A stretch of DNA of 35,072 bases from Clostridioides difficile (GCA_024919175.1 CP103806.1:1-35072), one strand, 5' to 3'. Shown: positions 1-8,773, counted from the stretch's first letter. Made by a program: numbers and translations. Notes: generated by a model not told the origin, from the sequence alone.

Positions 1-615
1 TGCTCCATTAGCCATCATGTTGAACATTTCTTCCGCCGATATTCCTAAATCACTATAGTATACCGAATACTCTGCCAACTGGTCAGCTAAGTCCCCATTT
101 TGATTGAGTCCATTTTGAGCACCTTGCGCCATTAAATTATAGCTTTCCTCTGCTGTCATTCCAAATTGTTTCATCATAGAATTGACTCCAAGCAAGCCTT
201 CGTTTATATCTATATCAAATGTATCACGCATGGCTATTGCGCTTTCTGTTACCTTCTCTATATTAGACGCATCAATGCCATCCAAATTTTGCTTAATGCT
301 AGACATAGCGTTTCCTATGTCCTCAAAATTTTCACCGAAGTTATGTTTATATACATTTTGCATTGCTTCGCCAAATCCATTTACTTTTGCATTTGCTTCT
401 CCTGTAGATGCTTCAAAGCCATTCATTGCCTTAGTATATTCATCTGTAAATTTAACTGCTTTAACTGTTGTTGCTCCTAGTGCTGTACCTATTCCAGCAA
501 CTCCTGCTATTGCTAGCTTCGCCCCCTTTTTCGCTACACCATTGAGTCCACCAAGTCCTTTTTCTATCCCTGCTGTATCTAATAAGGTCTTAAGTATAAT
601 AGACCCATCCGCCAA
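1..615 (-). CDS. Tail tape measure protein, N-terminal part (continues at 35072)
   Basis: The reading frame is open from a TTG at 615-613 down to base 1. It continues in the same frame, with no missing base, from 35072 down to the stop at 33051, giving one protein of about 878 residues. The start is chosen as TTG because a G-rich ribosome site (GAGGGGGTGAG) lies just upstream; no ATG is in reach, and an ATT directly before it is an alternative. The N-terminal part has an alanine/glycine-rich stretch (GAKLAIAGVAGIG, about residues 30-45). It then has the segment around EEMFNMMANGA at the junction, which is typical of tape measure proteins of Firmicutes siphophages. Tape measures set tail length and travel through the tail tube during DNA ejection. 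The gene lies between a DUF4236 gene and the Dit gene, as expected for the tail module. Confidence 0.95.
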   Translation of the reverse strand, partial: MADGSIILKTLLDTAGIEKGLGGLNGVAKKGAKLAIAGVAGIGTALGATTVKAVKFTDEYTKAMNGFEASTGEANAKVNGFGEAMQNVYKHNFGENFEDIGNAMSSIKQNLDGIDASNIEKVTESAIAMRDTFDIDINEGLLGVNSMMKQFGMTAEESYNLMAQGAQNGLNQNGDLADQLAEYSVYYSDLGISAEEMFNMMANGA

Positions 616-639
616 AATCTCACCCCCTCGGAGTAAAAT

Positions 640-676
640 AAAAAAGCAACTACCTAAAAAGGTAATTGCTTTTTAT
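640..676 (-). terminator. Rho-independent terminator behind the DUF4236 gene
   Basis: An inverted repeat of about 15 bp with one mismatch (AAAAAGCAACTACCT / AGGTAATTGCTTTTT) encloses a four-base loop. On the minus strand it is followed by TTTTTTATTTT. It closes the DUF4236 unit and lies only about 10 bases upstream of the tape measure ribosome site. Late transcription of the tail genes must therefore read through it. Confidence 0.8.
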
Positions 677-705
677 CTATATATTAAATTGTTTTTATAT
701 AAAAA

Positions 706-909
706 TCATTTAGGCTTACGTTTTTTAGTACTAGTTTTTGTATAAGATATACCCGTTCCAGGTATTCCTACTGTTGCCGACTTTCTCCCTTTGCTGTTGA
801 CTGATACTCGAGCACCTTTCGTCCCAGCACTTATACCGACACTCTTTTTGCCGATATTCAACTTTAATCCGCAACCTAAATTTATACTTTTTTTGAAATT
901 AAACCCCAT
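706..909 (-). CDS. DUF4236 family protein, probable moron gene
   Basis: This is a 67-residue basic protein starting MGFNFKKSINLG, with glycine-rich repeats (GVSISAG-type and GIPGTGISYT) and a lysine-rich tail. It matches the DUF4236 family, small proteins of unknown function common in Firmicutes prophages. I chose the ATG at 909 rather than 924 because a GGGGGT site is correctly spaced before it and because family members start with MGF. The gene has its own promoter with an operator-like inverted repeat and its own terminator, yet it sits inside the tail operon between the Gp15 and tape measure genes. That is the layout of a moron, a gene expressed independently from the prophage. Its function cannot be told from sequence. 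Confidence 0.85.
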   Translation of the reverse strand: MGFNFKKSINLGCGLKLNIGKKSVGISAGTKGARVSVNSKGRKSATVGIPGTGISYTKTSTKKRKPK

Positions 910-925
910 GAAAATTACCCCCATT

Positions 926-985
926 CAAGTATAATACATATACTTATTTTATATATATTATACTTGTAGAGTCCTGTTTTTACAA
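926..985 (-). promoter_or_regulatory. Promoter with overlapping operator for the DUF4236 gene
   Basis: On the minus strand, TTGTAA (985-980) and TATAAT (962-957) are separated by exactly 17 bases, a near-consensus housekeeping promoter. A perfect 11-bp inverted repeat (CAAGTATAATA at 926-936, TATTATACTTG at 956-966) covers the -10 box and the start site. A repressor or activator probably binds there. The -35 box overlaps the end of the Gp15 gene. Confidence 0.75.
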
Positions 986-1594
986 TATATCGCTTAAATC
1001 TCCATCACTCAAAAGCGCTTTTTCTATCTCATTTATCTTTTCTTTTTCTGTTTGACTTTTAGGTATCTCATACATTTTTTTCATTTTCTTATAGAAGTCT
1101 TTTTGTTCTTTTGACATATCTTTTGTTATATCTATAGACCTATAACCTATGATTTTTACTATCTGATTATCTTCTTTTAAAGATTTAAATAACGCTCTAA
1201 ACTTCCACCAATGTAAGCATTTAATATCTTGCAAATCAATTCCGTATTGGTCTAAAAATGCACTGTAAATATATTCAGAATCTAATTCATAGTCATAAAT
1301 TCTATTGTTTTTCTTGCTTGAATTTCTAGCCCTAGAATTTTCACCATTAACTTTTCGTTCTTTACCACATCCATAAAACCAAATTATTGCTTCAATCGCT
1401 AAATTCCTATCATGAGGTATTCTAGGATAATATAAATTTAATGCAATATTCGTTTTTTCTTCATTACTTAATTCATCATCATTAATCATCATTTCGAATA
1501 TCATTGAAGTTCTAAAATCTGAATTAATTTTATATACTTTATCATCAATTTTAATGTGCTCTGGCAATACATCAATTAATATATTTGAGTTCAT
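980..1594 (-). CDS. Phage Gp15-type tail assembly protein
   Basis: The 204-residue protein resembles bacteriophage Gp15 family proteins (DINSDFRTSMIFEMM-like region, NLYYPRIP, AIEAIIWFYGCGK, then HWWKFRALF). Such genes lie directly between the smaller tail chaperone gene and the tape measure gene in A118-like siphophages, as here, and are taken to act in tail assembly as the larger chaperone. The start is the ATG at 1594, three bases after the stop of the previous gene, so the two are probably translationally coupled. The C-terminus is lysine/glutamate-rich. The 3' end overlaps the promoter of the DUF4236 gene. I saw no obvious slippery heptamer joining it to the upstream gene. Confidence 0.8.
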   Translation of the reverse strand: MNSNILIDVLPEHIKIDDKVYKINSDFRTSMIFEMMINDDELSNEEKTNIALNLYYPRIPHDRNLAIEAIIWFYGCGKERKVNGENSRARNSSKKNNRIYDYELDSEYIYSAFLDQYGIDLQDIKCLHWWKFRALFKSLKEDNQIVKIIGYRSIDITKDMSKEQKDFYKKMKKMYEIPKSQTEKEKINEIEKALLSDGDLSDIL

Positions 1595-1597
1595 ATT

Positions 1598-1984
1598 TTA
1601 CTTTCTTCTTTGCGCTCTGTTAGGTGCATACTTCTCAAATCGCTTTTCTTTATACTTAGAATATTGTGTTACTAAAAAGTCGTAAACCTCTTCATGGAGT
1701 GCCATGCTGTTGTTATCTTTAAATATCCTTTCGCATGCTGTATCATCATTTAAGATTATATTTATTCCTCTTCTTGCTTCTTCTTTTAATTTTTCTAATA
1801 TTTCTGTTGTTGCTCGTTTTATAGTTCCTTCTTCTATATCAAGCCCTTTTTCTATATTGGTCATATTGTCAGATACTTCCGCTAACACTATGGCTATTTC
1901 GTCCCTCGAAAAATCCACCTCAAATTTTTCCCCTAGTATTTCCATGTCCCTTATACTATTTTTTCTTTCAAATTTTATTGACAT
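1598..1984 (-). CDS. Tail assembly chaperone (Gp14-like)
   Basis: A 128-residue, charged, mostly helical protein ending in NRAQRRK, an ending seen in many small tail assembly chaperones of Firmicutes siphophages. It follows the major tail protein gene with a 17-base overlap and precedes the Gp15 gene by three bases. That is the normal place for the pair of chaperones that coat the tape measure during tail building. Assignment rests on position and this C-terminal motif rather than on a domain I can point to. There is no visible -1 frameshift site, so two separately started proteins are more likely than a fusion. Confidence 0.7.
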   Translation of the reverse strand: MSIKFERKNSIRDMEILGEKFEVDFSRDEIAIVLAEVSDNMTNIEKGLDIEEGTIKRATTEILEKLKEEARRGINIILNDDTACERIFKDNNSMALHEEVYDFLVTQYSKYKEKRFEKYAPNRAQRRK

Positions 1985-2762
1985 TTACAATTTCCTCCTT
2001 AACTGTAACCGTTGCAATTCCTGCTTTTAAGACTCTATTTTTTGAATTAACTTCTACAATTAAAATTTTATCGTCTTTAGTTGCTGTAATATCGCTAGTT
2101 CCATCCCAGATAATATATTCAGCTCCACAAACTTCCTCAAATCCTGGCAATGCTAGATTTTGACCTAATTTATACTTATAACTATTACCTTCTGTAACCA
2201 CTGGAGTTACTGTTATCTTTGTATCCCATATATTTTCACCTTCTGCGCTTGTAATATTTAATTCTTGAATTTTAGGAGGATATTCAAAATTACCCTCTAC
2301 AAATTCTTTAGTTTTTGTATTAAATTTACCTGCTACCGGGTCGCCTATTCCTAACAAATTCCCGGATGCTGTCATTTCCCCATCTTCGTCTGAAAAGTCT
2401 GCTACTTCTATCGCTATATTGAATTTCCTTGCTCTGTAATCCCCTTCCGAAACACTCAAAGCCTCGTCTAAATCTACAATAATGTATTCTGTTTCTGCGT
2501 CTGAACCTGTTAGCTGATACTTACCAATATTACAAATATGTTCAATAGCCTTTTCACTTGCAATTATGTCTGTTGTAAATGCTGTTTGCCAGTCATAGCC
2601 CGAAATTCCTTTCGTTGCTGACTTATCATTTACATATCTCTTGCTAGTTGTCTGAGCGCTTGGGGACTCATTTAATTCTGTAAATCCAGCACCCATTAAA
2701 TAAAATGCTTCTTCGATTTTTAAGTAATTTGCTATACTTCTTCTTTGCTTAACTCCTGCCAT
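1968..2762 (-). CDS. Major tail tube protein
   Basis: The 264-residue protein begins MAGVKQRRSIANYLK and has a beta-rich composition. It lies between the last connector protein and the tail chaperones, the usual place of the major tail protein. The segments GAGFTELNESPSA and KFNTKTKEFVEGNFEYPP are like those of clostridial phage tail tube proteins. The C-terminal 80 residues (ITVTPVVTEGNSYKYKL to the end) look like an added Ig-like beta domain, which is often displayed on the outside of the tube. The ATG at 2762 shares a base with the stop of the previous gene. Confidence 0.8.
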   Translation of the reverse strand: MAGVKQRRSIANYLKIEEAFYLMGAGFTELNESPSAQTTSKRYVNDKSATKGISGYDWQTAFTTDIIASEKAIEHICNIGKYQLTGSDAETEYIIVDLDEALSVSEGDYRARKFNIAIEVADFSDEDGEMTASGNLLGIGDPVAGKFNTKTKEFVEGNFEYPPKIQELNITSAEGENIWDTKITVTPVVTEGNSYKYKLGQNLALPGFEEVCGAEYIIWDGTSDITATKDDKILIVEVNSKNRVLKAGIATVTVKEEIVNVNKI

Positions 2763-3196
2763 TAATCATTTTCTCCTTTTTCAAAATATTTTAATCTTAG
2801 TTGTATCTGATATTGCGCTTTGTCTATATCCGTCTGAAACAAATAACCTGGTGTAGTTACTTCTATTTTTAGAGCCTCTTTTAATCCGTCAAGTTCGGGT
2901 AATTCCCCTAGATTATTTTGCATTTCTATCCATTTAGCAAATTTTTCATAAAAGTCACTATTTTCAATGTTTTGGAGTATATCATTCCCATAACTTTCGA
3001 TACTTGCAAAGATAAATACAAATTGCTTTACACAATCCCCATTTACATATTTTTTTAAAACAGCATCCGCTGGTACTGTTTCTATGGAATAAGAGGTTAC
3101 ATCTTCATTTAAAAACTCTATATTTATACCCTTGGCAAATTCGTCCAAGTATGGGCATTTTCTTATAAAGTTTCTAACACTTTCTATTATTGTCAC
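2762..3196 (-). CDS. Minor capsid / tail completion protein
   Basis: A 144-residue protein with the pattern IIESVRNFIRKCPYLDEF near the start and a C-terminal YQIQLRLKYFEKGEN. This is the pattern of the 'minor capsid protein from bacteriophage' family found as the fourth small gene after the major capsid gene in A118-like phages. Such proteins are thought to sit at the head-tail junction or end of the tail tube. Its start overlaps the previous stop by four bases (ATGA). The family name is historical; the exact position in the virion is inferred. Confidence 0.75.
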   Translation of the reverse strand: MTIIESVRNFIRKCPYLDEFAKGINIEFLNEDVTSYSIETVPADAVLKKYVNGDCVKQFVFIFASIESYGNDILQNIENSDFYEKFAKWIEMQNNLGELPELDGLKEALKIEVTTPGYLFQTDIDKAQYQIQLRLKYFEKGEND

Positions 3197-3555
3197 TTAG
3201 CCTCACCCCCTACAAATTTAGCGATTGTTTTAATAATGTTTTTTCCATTATCAGCCCAAGAACGAGGTATCCATTGTTTACCCCTTAGCCCCCCTCTGGA
3301 TGTCCCTTGCTTTCCAAACCCCTTGCTTTTATAGTACTGTACTTTTGCATGTGGGGACTTATATACTATCTCATCAGCCTTTGTAATCACATTATTCTTT
3401 AACATCCCAGTATCAAACGGTACATATTGGTCTGATGTTCTTCTTATTTCATTTGTAAATAACTTTTGTGCATCCCCATTTTTATTTAGATGTCTTTTTA
3501 AGAGAATTTTATCGGGGTTATCAATGTTTATTTTTATTTCAGAACTGTTACTCAT
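3193..3555 (-). CDS. Minor capsid protein (Minor_capsid_2 type)
   Basis: A 120-residue basic protein. YVPFDTGMLKNNV, then a segment rich in Gly and Arg (TSRGGLRGKQW) followed by IPRSWADN, are characteristic of this family of head-tail joining proteins. I place the start at the ATG at 3555, where GGGGGG stands five bases before it, rather than at an in-frame codon seven residues upstream. The ATG shares its A with the stop of the preceding gene, which shows tight translational coupling within the connector cluster. Confidence 0.8.
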   Translation of the reverse strand: MSNSSEIKINIDNPDKILLKRHLNKNGDAQKLFTNEIRRTSDQYVPFDTGMLKNNVITKADEIVYKSPHAKVQYYKSKGFGKQGTSRGGLRGKQWIPRSWADNGKNIIKTIAKFVGGEAK

Positions 3556-3989
3556 TAAATCCCCCCTATTTCCCAACTTTTCATATTTACACTACCAAAA
3601 TCATGTAAAATTATAGAGTTTATATTTATAACATCACTATACAGATTTTCAAGCATTTTTATTGTCTTTCCATTCTTGCTATCTATATCAAAATCAATAG
3701 AACCTTTTGCAATCTTATCATTATTATTAAAAGTAAAATACTTTCCTTTTTCAGCAATATCAAGCCTTTCAAATTCCTTAGGCTCGATATATCTCTTACC
3801 TTCTGAGTCAACTAAAAAAGGGATAATTATTTTAACGCTATCAGCGCTTATTATCCCTTTATCTGTTACATTTATATTCTGTTGTCCTTGCCAGTCAACT
3901 CCTGTTAAATATGTCTTAAAGTATTCATTTATCCCAAGTTCTTTATTATAACAAGCATTATATAAAGTTATATTATCTTTAAAGAACAT
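3555..3989 (-). CDS. Minor capsid protein (Minor_capsid_1 type)
   Basis: A 144-residue protein (FFKDNITLYNACYNK, LTGVDWQGQQ, IIPF, YIEPKEFE). It matches the putative minor capsid family that follows the head-tail connector gene in A118-like siphophages. The ATG at 3989 is preferred over a GTG at 3998 because AGAGG is eight bases before it. The product is presumably part of the neck (head-completion or stopper region). The gene overlaps the stop of the previous gene region closely, as do all its neighbours. Confidence 0.78.
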   Translation of the reverse strand: MFFKDNITLYNACYNKELGINEYFKTYLTGVDWQGQQNINVTDKGIISADSVKIIIPFLVDSEGKRYIEPKEFERLDIAEKGKYFTFNNNDKIAKGSIDFDIDSKNGKTIKMLENLYSDVININSIILHDFGSVNMKSWEIGGI

Positions 3990-3990
3990 G

Positions 3991-4323
3991 CTAAACACCT
4001 CTATACAATAATTCCGAGTCTAAATACATTTTTAAAATATCATATGCCTTTTGTTCTACAGTCTTGTTATTAGCTGTATAAGTCACGGAATGACTACCAA
4101 CACTTTCCGATTGTATTTCCTTATCACCTTCCAAGCTACTTTTATATATAAGGTCTGCAATTTCACATGTAGTTATTTTTATATCTTCTGTAATTTCTTT
4201 TATCCTGCCAAAAGTATTATAATCTATATATTTAGTTGCTCTTATTGCGTATCTATCAAAAGAACCTTGGGGGATTTTTCCCCCAAAGCCACTATAAAAT
4301 TCATAATCAATATATGTTTTCAT
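3991..4323 (-). CDS. Head-tail connector protein
   Basis: A 110-residue, mostly helical protein starting MKTYIDYEFYSGFGG with the motif RATKYIDYNTFGRI. This is typical of the connector (gp6/gp7-like adaptor) family that binds the portal from the outside. It directly follows the major capsid gene. Helical composition, size and place agree with an adaptor. Confidence 0.8.
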   Translation of the reverse strand: MKTYIDYEFYSGFGGKIPQGSFDRYAIRATKYIDYNTFGRIKEITEDIKITTCEIADLIYKSSLEGDKEIQSESVGSHSVTYTANNKTVEQKAYDILKMYLDSELLYRGV

Positions 4324-4334
4324 TTTGCACCAAC

Positions 4335-5525
4335 TTATTTATTAATCATTAAAGTAATATCTTTAGTTACCGCTGAATTACTAACAACTATATTATCATT
4401 TAAAGTTGAATATCCAGTCTTTTTAATTTTCATAGGATAATTTCCAACTCGTAAGTTATATACAACCTTACCAGCGCTATTAGTTTTCATTCTTGAGCCA
4501 TTTACGTCTACTATAGCATCAGTTACAACAGCTGGCGTATTAGCATTGTCTTTTACTGTAATAGTTACTGTTTGTGTTGTAACTGGTGCAGCCGGTTCTA
4601 AATAAGCAAAAGAACAACCAACTCTGTCCTCATCAAGTCGCGTCGCTGGATTAGGTAAAGCCCAACCCATCCTAAACACAACTCTTAAAGCAATCATGTC
4701 TTGTTGTGCTAAATTGTACACTATTTCTCTTGTGTTAGGGTCTTGAATAACTCCTTCTGTAAGGATTTTAACAGTTATATCTTGTCTAATAGAATATACC
4801 GCCTGGTTAAAATCTCCTACAATTAATTGTGCTATAGAATTATTAAAAGAACCATTATCCGGAAAATGTAAAGGCGCTCCGTCTAATGCGTAATTTGTTG
4901 TTCCTTGCATGCTGGCAGAAAAAATCGGTGTACCATCTGTACTTTTTAACCCTCTTAATTTTGCTCTCATAGACCTAGAAGCTATTGCGCCAGTCGCCAT
5001 ATACCCAAATTCTTCAATTTTATTTAGAACTCCACCCTCTGACATTATAAGGTCGTAATAATCCGGATTTGAGCCAACCGGAACATTATTCCCCGCTTGT
5101 CTAGCGAGTGTAATTATATCATTTTGCCATTCTCTAGGTCTATTTTCTCCAAAGATTACAGCACTATCAACTCTTTGTCCAATAGCTTCTAAAACTCTTG
5201 GAGTAACTTCCCCTATTATATCAAAATCGGCATCATTTATAACTGACTCTGGTATTGGAACAATTACAGCAAGCTCTGATGCATACATATATACATTATC
5301 CCACGCCTGGTTTGTAGTTTGTTTATAGCCTGTGTCGCCTTCGACCCAATAAGCAGTTGGTAATATATCTAAAACCCTCATTTTTGTAACATTCGACGAC
5401 ATGTTAGGCATTTTCTTTGCTAAATTCATAAAAACCGATTGCTTTGGCGCATCCTGTAAAATGTCATTAACTATCTGTTCTCTAATTATTGCCTCAGCAT
5501 TTTCTCTTGATATTATTTTTGTCAT
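4335..5525 (-). CDS. Major capsid protein (HK97 fold) with C-terminal Ig-like domain
   Basis: Residues 1 to about 313 are a typical HK97-fold major capsid protein. They include MTKIISRENAEAIIREQI at the start, TAYWVEGDTGYKQTTNQAW in the E-loop/early region, GAIASRSMRAKLRGLK, and VFRMGWALPNPATR near the end. About 83 residues follow (VTTQTVTITVKDNANTPAV onward) with a beta-sandwich pattern (DAIVDVNGSRMKTNSAGKV, GNYPMKIKKTGYST). This resembles carboxypeptidase-regulatory or PEGA-like domains and is absent from minimal members of the family. It probably projects from the capsid surface as a decoration. The gene follows the scaffold gene, and no head protease gene is present, which fits A118/SPP1-like heads. 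Confidence 0.92.
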   Translation of the reverse strand: MTKIISRENAEAIIREQIVNDILQDAPKQSVFMNLAKKMPNMSSNVTKMRVLDILPTAYWVEGDTGYKQTTNQAWDNVYMYASELAVIVPIPESVINDADFDIIGEVTPRVLEAIGQRVDSAVIFGENRPREWQNDIITLARQAGNNVPVGSNPDYYDLIMSEGGVLNKIEEFGYMATGAIASRSMRAKLRGLKSTDGTPIFSASMQGTTNYALDGAPLHFPDNGSFNNSIAQLIVGDFNQAVYSIRQDITVKILTEGVIQDPNTREIVYNLAQQDMIALRVVFRMGWALPNPATRLDEDRVGCSFAYLEPAAPVTTQTVTITVKDNANTPAVVTDAIVDVNGSRMKTNSAGKVVYNLRVGNYPMKIKKTGYSTLNDNIVVSNSAVTKDITLMINK

Positions 5526-5530
5526 TTTAA

Positions 5531-6094
5531 TTATTCCCTTCCTATTAGCGCTCTTAACGCCATATTTGCATTTGCATTTTTATTTAAAGTTGAACTATCT
5601 TGTAATCCTTTTGTACTCGATATAACTGTCCCTGGGGCATCACTTAAAAAAGCGCCTGGGTCTTTTTCTTTTAGCTGGTTTAAATATTCATCTGCTCCTA
5701 GCAAAGTTCCATTTTCATTTTTAAACTTTTTTTCTTTTAAATCAGCTAAGACTGCCGTCTTAGAAAGTTCAGAAGAAAATTTATATTTTCCTAAAAGTTC
5801 TTTTAAACTATTTTCATATTCTTTACCTTCTAACTGCTCTTTAAGCGCTTTTGTATCATCATTATACTTAGTTTCCCACTCTAACGCTTTTTTCTGTATA
5901 TCTTCAATGTTCATGTCCTTATAGTCTTTTATTTCCTTATTAGCGTCTTTTAACTGTTGCTCTAACCCCCCTACCTTAATTTCTAAGGATTGATATTTCT
6001 CCTTTTCCTTTATCAAAGCACTAGAATGGCTTTCTAATACCTGGGTTATAATATCATCCTTCAACCCTAAACCACTTAAAAATTCCTTATTCAT
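5531..6094 (-). CDS. Capsid scaffolding protein (GP20 family)
   Basis: The 187-residue protein starts MNKEFLSGLGLKDDIITQVL. It has a long charged coiled-coil centre (about residues 25-100), and its C-terminus is rich in Asn, Ala and Leu. This is the layout of the Phage_GP20 scaffold family. It would form the internal core on which the major capsid protein assembles and would leave before packaging. It lies immediately upstream of the major capsid gene with a five-base gap. Confidence 0.88.
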   Translation of the reverse strand: MNKEFLSGLGLKDDIITQVLESHSSALIKEKEKYQSLEIKVGGLEQQLKDANKEIKDYKDMNIEDIQKKALEWETKYNDDTKALKEQLEGKEYENSLKELLGKYKFSSELSKTAVLADLKEKKFKNENGTLLGADEYLNQLKEKDPGAFLSDAPGTVISSTKGLQDSSTLNKNANANMALRALIGRE

Positions 6095-6157
6095 ATTTCC
6101 TCCTTATTAGTTTTTAAACATAAAAATAAGCCTTTACCTTAAAGACTTTTGTTTAAC

Positions 6158-7381
6158 TTATTTATTCTTTTTATTAGCCCATACAGATTTTTGGCTTATG
6201 CTCTTATCGAAGTTTTGCACCTGGTGTCTCTCATTCCTTTTCAATAAGCCCGCCACCCTGCTAAAATTCTTATATTCTTGCTTTTGTCTATTTAACTTAA
6301 TGCTAGCACTTGTAAAATCTTCCTCTAATCCAGCGTTTTTATATGCAATAATCTCTCTTTTAGTTTGTCTTATAGCTGTTTCAATTTTTCTTTGCTGTTG
6401 CAATGCTTGGTAATGTGTATATGTCCTGCCCTTGTACCCAAAATCGGCAGGGTCTATATTTTGCAATTGTTCTCTTGTGTACGTTGGCGTAGATGCTCCA
6501 GGAATAACAGCAAAGTATTGATGAGTACAATTCCATCCTCCTAGACCGTCTCCATGTCCAAATCCAGTGGAACGTTTTAAAGATGGATATTCTTTGCTTT
6601 TACCACTTAAAGAATACCATTTACCTTGCCAAGCCTTGTGGTTCTTAATTCCTGTTCCAGTACTCCTAGCGCCACTATGCGCAGTCACCTCAACAATATC
6701 TGTTCCTAAATCATCTATGACCTTATTATTTATTTTCTGCGATACCTGGCTAACGCCTGTAAGCGTCGCCCTCCTAACAGCCACATCTAATCTATTTACC
6801 CAATCGGTGTCATATTTTACAACTTTAATACCCTCTTTACTAATAGTTTTAATAGCCATTTTTATAGCTGTTTTATAATCAACTGCACCACTTGATATTT
6901 GTAGTTGCGCAAGGTCTAACGCCTGCCTATATGCATCTGTTAGCTTTTTATTTCTCCTAATGCCATTTATAGTAGTGCAAAAACCAAGAGAACCAGTTAT
7001 ATTTTTAAATTCACTTTTAGTCTGTTCTTTTACTGCATTAATATAATCTCTTAATTCTTCTGATTGACTTAAGTGTAAAGGTGTTAATTTAGCATACTCA
7101 TACAATGCACTATCAGCACTTATAGACTCTAGCGCAATTTCTTCAAATAGTTTATCGACTTCCTTAAGAGTAATGTTTAAAACGCTCGAAATTTTCTTTT
7201 TCAAAGCCTTCTCACTCATTCCAAACAATTCAGCCCTTATAATTTGCCACTCTGCCATGTCTGTAACAGTCCCAGCCTTACTAACTCGCCTTGAAAAATC
7301 TCCTATAATAAAATCCTCCAGTTGTTCATAAAGAGATATAAAATAATTAGACAGCTCTTGTAATCTTTCAGATTTCAGCAT
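6158..7381 (-). CDS. Minor capsid protein (Phage_min_cap2)
   Basis: A 407-residue protein with a helical N-terminal half. The conserved core runs WVNRLDVAVRRATLTGVSQ, EVTAHSGARSTGTG, NHKAWQGKWYSLSGK, then GHGDGLGGWNCTHQYF. This is the signature of the phage minor capsid protein 2 / Mu F-like family, which is packaged in few copies inside the head near the portal. It follows the portal gene without a gap (TAG ATG). A downstream gap of about 60 bases separates it from the scaffold gene. Confidence 0.88.
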   Translation of the reverse strand: MLKSERLQELSNYFISLYEQLEDFIIGDFSRRVSKAGTVTDMAEWQIIRAELFGMSEKALKKKISSVLNITLKEVDKLFEEIALESISADSALYEYAKLTPLHLSQSEELRDYINAVKEQTKSEFKNITGSLGFCTTINGIRRNKKLTDAYRQALDLAQLQISSGAVDYKTAIKMAIKTISKEGIKVVKYDTDWVNRLDVAVRRATLTGVSQVSQKINNKVIDDLGTDIVEVTAHSGARSTGTGIKNHKAWQGKWYSLSGKSKEYPSLKRSTGFGHGDGLGGWNCTHQYFAVIPGASTPTYTREQLQNIDPADFGYKGRTYTHYQALQQQRKIETAIRQTKREIIAYKNAGLEEDFTSASIKLNRQKQEYKNFSRVAGLLKRNERHQVQNFDKSISQKSVWANKKNK

Positions 7382-8758
7382 CTACTCACCTATTAAATCG
7401 TCCGGCATCATTTCACGAGCTTGTTCTTCTGTAACCCCATAGCGCCACATTAAATAGCGTTCCGGCTTCAATATCCCACTTGCTACTTCTTGCAACTTAA
7501 TGCTCTGCTCTGTCTTATTATCCACAATTAAACTATCATCAAAATCAAAACTTTGTTCATATTTTCCAACAGGGGCTAAATTATAAGTAGTTGTTAATGC
7601 ATCCATAGAGTAAACTAAATCCTCCAAGGCGCTCTTAAGTGACTTTTGTACATCCGAGACAAAGGCATAACTTCTTTGCTTACTAGCTTTTATTTCTTCC
7701 GCAGTCTTGTCGACATTATTAGGGTCTGACAATGTCCCATAAGCTAAATTACAATTAAATTCTATTCTTCTTAATTGTTCATTAAGCCCATTGATTAAAG
7801 AAGCATCTCTTATTGTTGGCGAGAATGGTTCGAAAAAGGCTTCTGTAGTTCTTAAACTATCTATCTCCAGTTTACGATATAGCCTTTCCTTGCCCTTTGG
7901 CAAAATAGCATTGCCGTTAATATCTCTAGTAAACAAATCCTCTGATGCATTTATTGCAAGTTCTGAACCTTCAAACTCCCATAAAAGCCTTGAATATTGC
8001 TCATCCGCCTTGCGTATTAAATCTGTTGCCCTAGAATAAACAGAAACTCCAAGTGCCGATTTTGTATCAATAGTATTAGCCAGTGGAACTTTAAAATATC
8101 CAATTAGCAACCTATCACTTTTAATAACTATCTGCTCCTGGATGTCTGCCCATTCTTCCACATCCTGCAAACTTATTTCCCTGCCAAGACTATTATTATT
8201 ATTACTTACATACACTTTATTGCTAATCGAACAACCGTCTTTTACTAAATCGTGAGCCTCTAATCTAGTAAATATTTTATTATCCTTAATTCTTTGGTCT
8301 GCAAAAACAACCCCAGTAATTTTACCCGAACTATCAAAGGATGTGGGGAAAAACGAATCTGAGTGTATATAATCTATTTCTATATTCCCATTTGCAACAT
8401 AAGGCTTAAATATAATACTACCTTTGGCACAAGCATACTCTAGCTGTATCCTTATATTTTTCAGAACCTTTTTAAACTGTTCATTGAGAAAATCAGCCCT
8501 GGCACTTCCAGTTATTTTTGAATCCATTTCTATAGTTGTAAGCCTTGCGATTTCAGATGATATGCTAGATGGCAAATTCAAGCTAAATACATTTTTATTA
8601 TCAATCCAATAAGCATTATCTTTGTACATATTAGACCACAATTCAATGCAGTTAGTCATTTCAGAACTTATCAGCATATCAGAAACGGAGTCATGTCCTG
8701 TCTCAGAAGTCATTTTCTTTAATACTTCCCTTATCCACGTTAAAACTTTTGAAAACAA
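7382..8758 (-). CDS. Portal protein
   Basis: The 458-residue protein has the SPP1 gp6/A118-type portal pattern: an N-terminal WSNMYKDNAYWID, KGSIIFKPYV, ADQRIKDNKIFTRLEAHDL, SALGVSVYSRATDLIRKADEQYSRLLWEFE, and GTLSDPNNVDKTAEEIKASKQRSYAFV. It forms the dodecameric DNA channel at one capsid vertex and docks the terminase. The start is the TTG at 8758, five bases behind AAGGAGGTG. The gene follows the large terminase by 15 bases. Confidence 0.93.
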   Translation of the reverse strand: MFSKVLTWIREVLKKMTSETGHDSVSDMLISSEMTNCIELWSNMYKDNAYWIDNKNVFSLNLPSSISSEIARLTTIEMDSKITGSARADFLNEQFKKVLKNIRIQLEYACAKGSIIFKPYVANGNIEIDYIHSDSFFPTSFDSSGKITGVVFADQRIKDNKIFTRLEAHDLVKDGCSISNKVYVSNNNNSLGREISLQDVEEWADIQEQIVIKSDRLLIGYFKVPLANTIDTKSALGVSVYSRATDLIRKADEQYSRLLWEFEGSELAINASEDLFTRDINGNAILPKGKERLYRKLEIDSLRTTEAFFEPFSPTIRDASLINGLNEQLRRIEFNCNLAYGTLSDPNNVDKTAEEIKASKQRSYAFVSDVQKSLKSALEDLVYSMDALTTTYNLAPVGKYEQSFDFDDSLIVDNKTEQSIKLQEVASGILKPERYLMWRYGVTEEQAREMMPDDLIGE

Positions 8759-8773
8759 TAAAGCACCTCCTTG

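Noticed and set aside
1590..1640. Programmed frameshift joining the two tail chaperone genes
   Set aside because: No slippery heptamer is visible, and the second gene has its own ATG three bases after the stop.
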